A stretch of 64,000 bases of DNA. It comes from Campylobacter lari. GTDB taxonomy: Bacteria; Campylobacterota; Campylobacteria; Campylobacterales; Campylobacteraceae. This document shows, piece by piece, positions 58,924 through 64,000 of this stretch. Below the pieces are notes generated by a model. It had not been told where the DNA came from, did not search any database, and worked only from the letters and a program-made list of their open reading frames with translations. The stretch lies in contig NZ_LR134508.1 in NCBI RefSeq assembly GCF_900638335.1, positions 1,478,879 to 1,542,878 of the forward strand, in the 5' to 3' direction. Position 1 is the first letter of the stretch; each line of letters starts with the position of its first letter. A program made the translations under genes and the position numbers.

Positions 58924-60393
58924 TTATAAATACTTTTTAAATACTTTTGCAAATACCTTTGACATTAAAGGGGGAACGGCATTTCCTATTTGCATATAAG
59001 TTTTTAGGTATGGTCCAAAAAACAAATAATCATCAGGGAAACTTTGAATTCTTGCAGCTTCTCGTGGTGTAATAGCTCTAATCTGAGTTGGATGGATGTG
59101 TGAGTGACAATCCATTTTTAAGTGTGCTGTAATTGTCCTACTAGGCTCATTCTCTATCAGTTTAAAATATTTGTCCTTAAATATATGACTTCTGATAGAA
59201 TAAGGCATAATATCTTTTATTGTTTCAGCTGTAGAATCCTCCCCTTGTTTTAATAGTGAATATATCTTTAAATTTGTTTCATTTTGAAAACGTGCCTTGT
59301 GATTGTATATAAATGAACAAATATTACTATCATTTATTAAATTTAAATATTCATTGTTTTTATGTCTATTAATAGAAATCTTTGAGCCAGATTCGTCATC
59401 AGTTTCTGTTTGATTTTTTTTGTCTGGACAAACCAAGCTATCGATATTATCCAAAGCATCCTTTAAGACAAATTTTCTATTTTTTATTATTTCATTTTCA
59501 ATATCACTCATAATTATATCTACATCTAAATTTTGTTTTCTTGCATACTCTTTGTTAATACCAATGTAAATTAACCTAATTCTTTTTTGTGGAACAGAAA
59601 AATTAGTTGCATCATATAACCTATATTTAACCATATAACCTATTTTGTCGAAATCTTCTATTACTTGATTTGCTACTTTTAGCATACCCTTCACATTTTC
59701 CATTATTATAAATTTAGGTTTTAAATTATTTACACATTTTGCAAAGTATTTATACAAAACATTTCTAGGATCATCTATAACTCTTTGTTGATTAGCACTA
59801 CTAAAAGATTGACAAGGTGGGCCACCTATAATTATATCTACTTGAGATTTTACATATTTGTGTATATTTTGAGATATTAATCTTATATCACCATTAATTA
59901 TACGAGATGAATTTACTTCAGGATGATTAAAACTATAAGTTCTTAAAGCATCTTTATCAATATCATTTGCCATTAATATATTATAACCCATTCTACTAAA
60001 ACCATAACTAAAACCACCTGCACCGCAAAATAAATCAATAATTGCAGGTGATTTATTTGTTTTTTTTGTCTGCAAAGATTTTCTATATTTGTTTGAAAAT
60101 TTATCAATAGTATCTGTAAAAAAGTTTTTATTACTTGTATATATAGAAATACTGCTCATCAATCTATTGTAATCTTTTTTTAGTATCTTTTTTAAAATAT
60201 CAATTTCATATTCATCTTTGATAATTCCCATATATTCTAATTGTTTATATATATCATCATTTTTTAATACTATGGTGTTTAGATTATGTAATTCTTTTGT
60301 TTTTTCTGCAAAGCGGTTAATTATTTCAATATTTTCCAAAAAATATTTTTTTTCTTGAGCTGTTTTTAAGTTTGCAACATTTTTAAAAAACAT
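58924..60393 (-). CDS. DNA cytosine-C5 methyltransferase, second of the pair (M2)
   Basis: A 489-residue C5-methyltransferase. About 115 extra residues precede motif I (IIDLFCGAGGFSYGF). Motif IV has the catalytic Cys194 (IIGGPPCQSFSSA), motif VI is IMENVKGML and motif VIII is VPQKRIRLIYIG. A variable region for target choice follows, then motif IX/X (RAITPREAARIQSFPDDY and MQIGNAVPPLMSKVF). All catalytic motifs look intact. It lies 12 bases after the first methyltransferase gene. Confidence 0.92.
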   Translation of the reverse strand: MFFKNVANLKTAQEKKYFLENIEIINRFAEKTKELHNLNTIVLKNDDIYKQLEYMGIIKDEYEIDILKKILKKDYNRLMSSISIYTSNKNFFTDTIDKFSNKYRKSLQTKKTNKSPAIIDLFCGAGGFSYGFSRMGYNILMANDIDKDALRTYSFNHPEVNSSRIINGDIRLISQNIHKYVKSQVDIIIGGPPCQSFSSANQQRVIDDPRNVLYKYFAKCVNNLKPKFIIMENVKGMLKVANQVIEDFDKIGYMVKYRLYDATNFSVPQKRIRLIYIGINKEYARKQNLDVDIIMSDIENEIIKNRKFVLKDALDNIDSLVCPDKKNQTETDDESGSKISINRHKNNEYLNLINDSNICSFIYNHKARFQNETNLKIYSLLKQGEDSTAETIKDIMPYSIRSHIFKDKYFKLIENEPSRTITAHLKMDCHSHIHPTQIRAITPREAARIQSFPDDYLFFGPYLKTYMQIGNAVPPLMSKVFAKVFKKYL

Positions 60394-60405
60394 TTTTTAC
60401 CTCAT

Positions 60406-61572
60406 TTATAAATATTTTTTTAAAATCATAGCTATATATTTAGACATTAAAGGTGGAACGGCATTACCAATTTGTTTAAATTGTTGTGTAATAGAACATG
60501 GAAAAATAAAATCATCGGGAAAACTCTGCAATCTTGCAGCTTCTCTTGGAGTAAGACTTCTCTCTTGTGTATAGTCAGGATGAATAAACTGATGACCATC
60601 CTTATGCAAGTGTGCAATAATTGTTTTTGATGGAGCATCATAATATTGAACACAATAACTATTATTAAATAACCTTTTTTTTGTATGTACTAAATTTGGC
60701 TCATTTTCATATAATTCTAATAAATTCCATTTGTTTTTTGCCATAAGGCGATATCTTTTTCTATCTAATTCATTATTACTTCTAGCAATATGTCCGTGCA
60801 AGAGTTTATAATCATTTGTTCTAATTAACTTTAAATAATTTGATTTTTTTACTGGATTATAAACTATAGTTTTCTTTCCCTCTGATGGTTTTAATTTTGG
60901 TAAATCAGATATAGCATCTCTCACAGTTGTCTTATCTATTTTTTTTGTAATTTTTTTAAGATCATCATAAATATTCTTGGGTTCAATATTTAAATCTTTT
61001 CTTGCACCTATAATAATAACTCTTTTTCTATCTTGTGGAACACCAAAATCAACTGCATTTAACAAAATCACATCTTTATCTTCAATAATTCTATAGTTTT
61101 CTTTCATACCATTAAATATGCTTTCTATTATAGAATTACCTTTAATTTTCGTAGATAATATACCACTAACATTTTCAAATACAAAAAATTTTGGTTTAAA
61201 GTAATTTAATATATTTAGATAATTTTCATATAAATAATTTCTTGGATCTTTTTTCATGCCAAATGGATCTCTTGCCTTGCCTTGTGATGAAAAAGATTGA
61301 CAAGGTGGACCACCTACAATTATATCAACACCAGTAGTTTTATTGATATTATTCTCTATTATTTCTATAATATTTTTATCTGTTATATCAGTAGGTTGTA
61401 TTTTATTAATTTCATTTTGAGAATATCCATAATATCTCATTCTTTCTTGTAGTGTTAAACAAGCATATTTATCAGATTCTATATGAGTAAGAGCCGTGTA
61501 ACCCTCTTGATAAAAACCCTCTGCCATTCCACCAGCACCCGCGAATAAATCTATAAAAGTTCTTTTTTTCAT
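60406..61572 (-). CDS. DNA cytosine-C5 methyltransferase, first of the pair (M1)
   Basis: A 388-residue C5-methyltransferase with motif I at its N-terminus (FIDLFAGAGGMAEGF), catalytic Cys91 in motif IV (IVGGPPCQSFSSQG), motif VI FENVSGIL, motif VIII VPQDRKRVIIIGAR and motifs IX/X (RSLTPREAARLQSFPDDF, FKQIGNAVPPLMSKY). It differs clearly from M2 in the target region, so the two probably methylate different strands or sequences. First gene of the five-gene operon. Confidence 0.92.
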   Translation of the reverse strand: MKKRTFIDLFAGAGGMAEGFYQEGYTALTHIESDKYACLTLQERMRYYGYSQNEINKIQPTDITDKNIIEIIENNINKTTGVDIIVGGPPCQSFSSQGKARDPFGMKKDPRNYLYENYLNILNYFKPKFFVFENVSGILSTKIKGNSIIESIFNGMKENYRIIEDKDVILLNAVDFGVPQDRKRVIIIGARKDLNIEPKNIYDDLKKITKKIDKTTVRDAISDLPKLKPSEGKKTIVYNPVKKSNYLKLIRTNDYKLLHGHIARSNNELDRKRYRLMAKNKWNLLELYENEPNLVHTKKRLFNNSYCVQYYDAPSKTIIAHLHKDGHQFIHPDYTQERSLTPREAARLQSFPDDFIFPCSITQQFKQIGNAVPPLMSKYIAMILKKYL

Positions 61573-62025
61573 TATTATATTCTTACCATTTATTCATTCT
61601 TTAATAATTTGCAATATATCATCATCTTTTAATTATGATAATATATCAAACCACTTTCATAGTAAGTGACTCATAAATTTCTCTAAATACTCTATATAAA
61701 CTTTCTGCAATTTTTTTATAATATTTTTAGTTCTCTTACTTTAATACACTTATGAATTTTATAAATAATTTGTGCTAATTTCAAATTTTATATTTTATTA
61801 TTTTGTGATTATACATTACAAATCATAAAAAAATATAAACTATATAAATTTATTATATTATATCAATTTTATAATTTATTTGTTTTGTAATTATCAATTA
61901 ATTGAAAACTATTATAAAAGTTATTTAAATTAATAATTTCAAAGACAAAATAGCAAATACAATGTTTAATATGATCTATGAAAATGCAAAATGATATCTA
62001 GGTAGTTTTACCAAACTACCTATTT
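61573..62025. other. 453-base AT-rich gap upstream of the restriction operon
   Basis: No open frame of note on either strand. It must hold the minus-strand promoter of the methyltransferase operon. ATATATCATCAT (61614-61625) and ATGATAATATAT (61635-61646) form an imperfect 12-base inverted repeat (11 of 12 pairs) about 42 bases before M1, a possible operator. No repeat of the tRNA-Val 3' end was found. A terminator for the DUF305 gene lies at the right end. Confidence 0.5.
62000..62021 (-). terminator. Terminator after the DUF305 gene
   Basis: AGGTAGTTT and AAACTACCT form a 9-bp stem with a TACC loop, 4 bases past the stop codon. Confidence 0.6.
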
Positions 62026-62646
62026 TTACATATACTTTAACAAATTTGTAAATTCCTGAATTTCTTTTTCTTGGTCTAAAATGATTTTTTTAGCAATATC
62101 AGTGATAGTTTTGTCTTTAGAGTAAAATAAAATTTGTTTTGAAGCATCTACCGCACCTTGATGATGTGCTATCATCGCTTCTAAAAAGTCTTTATTGATG
62201 TTTTTGCTTTCTTTAACCGAGCTCATTAAAATCATCATTTTTTGCATTAACTCTTTTTCTTCTTGAACGAATTTTTTATAAGTTTCTTCATCAATTTGAG
62301 TTTTTGTATAAAGATTTTTATCTAAAATTTCTTGAAATTCTTGGATTTCTTTTTCTTGAGCTTTGATGATATTTTGAGCGATTTTTTTCATCTCTTCACT
62401 TTTTGTATGCTCTAATAAAAGCTTAGATGAATCAATAGCACCTTGATGATGTGGGATCATATTAGCTAAAAAATCTCTTTCTATGTCATTGCTTTGTACT
62501 AAAGGATTTTTCATCATAGGTTCATGCATACTCATCATGATTTGTGATGAAATACTTCCAGAAGCTCCATGATGAGCATGATGAGAATTTGCAGCAAATA
62601 AAGCACTTGCTAAAACTAAACTTGAAACTATAGTTTTTATTTTCAT
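62026..62646 (-). CDS. Periplasmic DUF305 protein with two His-rich repeats
   Basis: A 206-residue protein with a signal peptide (MKIKTIVSSLVLASALFAA) and a His-rich start of the mature chain (HHAHHG). Two DUF305 helical repeats follow, each with the hallmark His pair: LANMIPHHQGAIDSSKLLLE and LEAMIAHHQGAVDASKQILF. Some DUF305 proteins (CopM) bind copper in the periplasm; metal binding here is an inference from the His and Met residues. Confidence 0.85.
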   Translation of the reverse strand: MKIKTIVSSLVLASALFAANSHHAHHGASGSISSQIMMSMHEPMMKNPLVQSNDIERDFLANMIPHHQGAIDSSKLLLEHTKSEEMKKIAQNIIKAQEKEIQEFQEILDKNLYTKTQIDEETYKKFVQEEKELMQKMMILMSSVKESKNINKDFLEAMIAHHQGAVDASKQILFYSKDKTITDIAKKIILDQEKEIQEFTNLLKYM

Positions 62647-62766
62647 TTTTTTCCTTAAATTTTTAATTTAAAATCAAAAATATATAAAAATATCACAAAC
62701 TAAAATTAACAAAAAAATTCAATTTTTTTTTGTTATAATTTATTTAAAAATACACAAGGATGGAAA

Positions 62767-63399
62767 ATGCTTAGAGAACTACTTGAGATAAAAAAAGAAA
62801 TGGAACCTATAATTCATGATTGTTCAGTAAAAATTCAAGTAGCCGCAAGAGAAGTAATCGTAAGAAAAAGAGAATATGAAATTTATGGGCCTATGATAGA
62901 TAGAGTATATCTTGATAATGCCATTTATATTAAAATTTTTGGTAGTGGGCGTGATACAAAAAGTACTAAAGTAGATATTAAAAACGGCCTTTATATGGTG
63001 TATGTAGCTCCTGATAAACCAACCAATCAAGAAATAATGAATAAACTAAAAATCGCATTTGAAAGTATAGATAATAAATTCATTTCAAGAATTTTAGAAC
63101 TCAATAGAAGAATGAAAGAAGTGATCAATAAAACCCAAGCAACTCTAGCAAAAGCATCAAATATGAATGTTTTAATAGAAACTAATCTAGGCGAAGCAAG
63201 TGCAGCACATAAGTTTGTAATCACTATCAAATATTTAAAAGATAATCAAAAATTAGAATTAAAAAATTCAAAATCTGCAGGTAGCTTTAGAGATACTAAA
63301 AATCACATCAACCTAGTAGTAGAAAAAAACACTGATTCAGCTGTATGTGAAAAACTTTTACATGATGTTGAAATTTATTTCATAGGTAGTGGAAAATAA
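62767..63399 (+). CDS. Hypothetical protein, unknown family
   Basis: A 210-residue soluble protein with no signal peptide. The N-terminal half has long helices with charged residues (LRELLEIKKEMEPIIHD) and a beta segment (NAIYIKIFGSGRD). The C-terminal half looks alpha/beta (HKFVITIKYLKDNQKLELKN) and ends HDVEIYFIGSGK. AAGGA precedes the ATG by 6 bases. It converges on ruvC with 2 bases between stops. I do not recognise it. Confidence 0.65.
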   Translation: MLRELLEIKKEMEPIIHDCSVKIQVAAREVIVRKREYEIYGPMIDRVYLDNAIYIKIFGSGRDTKSTKVDIKNGLYMVYVAPDKPTNQEIMNKLKIAFESIDNKFISRILELNRRMKEVINKTQATLAKASNMNVLIETNLGEASAAHKFVITIKYLKDNQKLELKNSKSAGSFRDTKNHINLVVEKNTDSAVCEKLLHDVEIYFIGSGK

Positions 63400-63401
63400 A
63401 A

Positions 63402-63899
63402 TTACTTTTTTACTCTCAAATTTGCTAAATGTGTCAAAGCCACCGCAATAGCATCAGTAATATCAAGTGGCTTAATATCTTTTGAAATTCCAAGCAATCT
63501 TTTCACCATAAAAGCTACTTGTTCTTTAGTAGCTTTTGCTTTACCTGTTACGGTTTTTTTTACTTGCAAAGGTGTGTATTCTGCAAATTCTCCATGAGTT
63601 TGTAAGATTTTTAAACTCAAAGCTCCACGAAATTGTGCTAACTTTAAAACCGTTTTTGGATTATAAGCAAAAAATATATCTTCTATAGCTACCTCATCAA
63701 ATTGATGATTTTTAAAGATTAGATCAAGTCCTTCACATAATTCTGTGATTTGATACTGTAAATCATTAGGTTTGATTTTGATAAGCCCTGCTTCTATGAG
63801 TTGATTTTTATTATTAATCCTTTCTACAATAGCATATCCACAATACCTAGAACCAGGATCTATCCCTAAAACTTTCAAACTTTTCACCTTTTTATTCAC
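63402..63899 (-). CDS. ruvC: Holliday junction resolvase RuvC
   Basis: A resolvase with the RuvC fold: [18 protein letters not shown] (first catalytic Asp), [20 protein letters not shown] (Glu), [20 protein letters not shown] and [15 protein letters not shown] (last Asp residues). Length (about 160) fits. The start is uncertain: GTG at 63899 gives 165 residues; TTG at 63878, 8 bases after an AAGG, would give MKVLGIDPG, closer to other RuvC proteins. Confidence 0.93.
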   Translation of the reverse strand: MNKKVKSLKVLGIDPGSRYCGYAIVERINNKNQLIEAGLIKIKPNDLQYQITELCEGLDLIFKNHQFDEVAIEDIFFAYNPKTVLKLAQFRGALSLKILQTHGEFAEYTPLQVKKTVTGKAKATKEQVAFMVKRLLGISKDIKPLDITDAIAVALTHLANLRVKK

Positions 63900-63910
63900 A
63901 TAGATGTGAA
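63895..63910. promoter_or_regulatory. 16-base palindrome at the ruvC start
   Basis: TTCACAT-AG-ATGTGAA is a perfect inverted repeat with a 2-base centre, at the first candidate ruvC start codon. A related half-site (ATGTGAAT) recurs about 20 bases upstream of ruvC. It could be a binding site for an unidentified regulator. Confidence 0.35.
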
Positions 63911-64000
63911 ATTTAAATTTTTATGTGAATAATTTTAACCATTTTTTATAAAAAATAAGCTAGAATTTTAAGTTTTACATCATAATTTATAAGAAAAATA

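Noticed and set aside
61573..62025. Second att copy or C-terminal integrase remnant at the far end of the restriction operon
   Set aside because: No copy of the tRNA-Val 3' end and no integrase-like frame could be seen there.

Overview
The window comes from a low-GC Campylobacter, most likely of the C. lari group. Many blocks match gene order remembered from C. jejuni: fliK-flgD-flgE2, cfbpABC, the ctsG-tsaD-pgp1-dxr-cdsA-NFACT-mobA run, ilvD, a block from an AAA ATPase to rpsU, ccoG-cmeRABC, a HemN-like gene and hemJ-lspA-glmM. In C. jejuni these blocks lie apart, so this is a related but rearranged genome. The gene-order comparison is from memory, not from a search.

Layout. 1-3.4 kb: flagellar hook-length, scaffold and hook-like genes. 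3.4-5.2 kb: a hypothetical gene, the SRP RNA and an HD-domain gene. 5.3-8.9 kb: Fe(III) ABC importer with a Fur-box-like site, divergent from the haemoglobin gene cgb. 9.6-11.7 kb: ABC exporter plus a GlcG/HbpS-like protein. 11.7-21.2 kb: a surface-protein locus with a phase-variable beta-helical passenger-like gene (out of frame here because of a G10 tract), a large TpsA adhesin with GGFAG repeats, and its TpsB transporter. 21.2-28.2 kb: an overlapping housekeeping operon plus mobA. 28.4-31.6 kb: antiporter-like permease and ilvD. 31.7-32.05 kb: four tRNA genes (Gly, Leu, Cys, Ser), minus strand. 32.2-34.7 kb: chemoreceptor and a PepSY-like protein. 34.7-41.1 kb: AAA ATPase to rpsU. 41.3-49.2 kb: ccoG, the CmeABC efflux operon with its repressor gene, and a small porin-like stub. 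49.3-55.4 kb: HemN-like, hemJ, lspA, glmM, a DUF945-like gene and rarA. 55.4-61.6 kb: a tRNA-Val gene with an integrase stub and a five-gene restriction-modification operon. 62-64 kb: a DUF305 protein, an unknown gene and ruvC.

Two accessory regions stand out. The first is the phase-variable locus at 11.9-21.2 kb, where a secreted passenger-like protein with no translocation domain of its own lies directly upstream of a complete two-partner secretion pair. The second is the LlaJI-like restriction system beside tRNA-Val. It has two cytosine-C5 methyltransferases, an McrB-like AAA+ protein, an McrC-like nuclease and an extra 208-residue protein that may be a separate recognition subunit. A further unexpected point is a shared inserted domain of about 80 residues in the neighbouring FlgD and FlgE-like proteins.

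Most housekeeping genes sit in tight minus-strand operons with 1-11 base overlaps. Convergent gene pairs are separated by compact hairpins that often include the stop codons.
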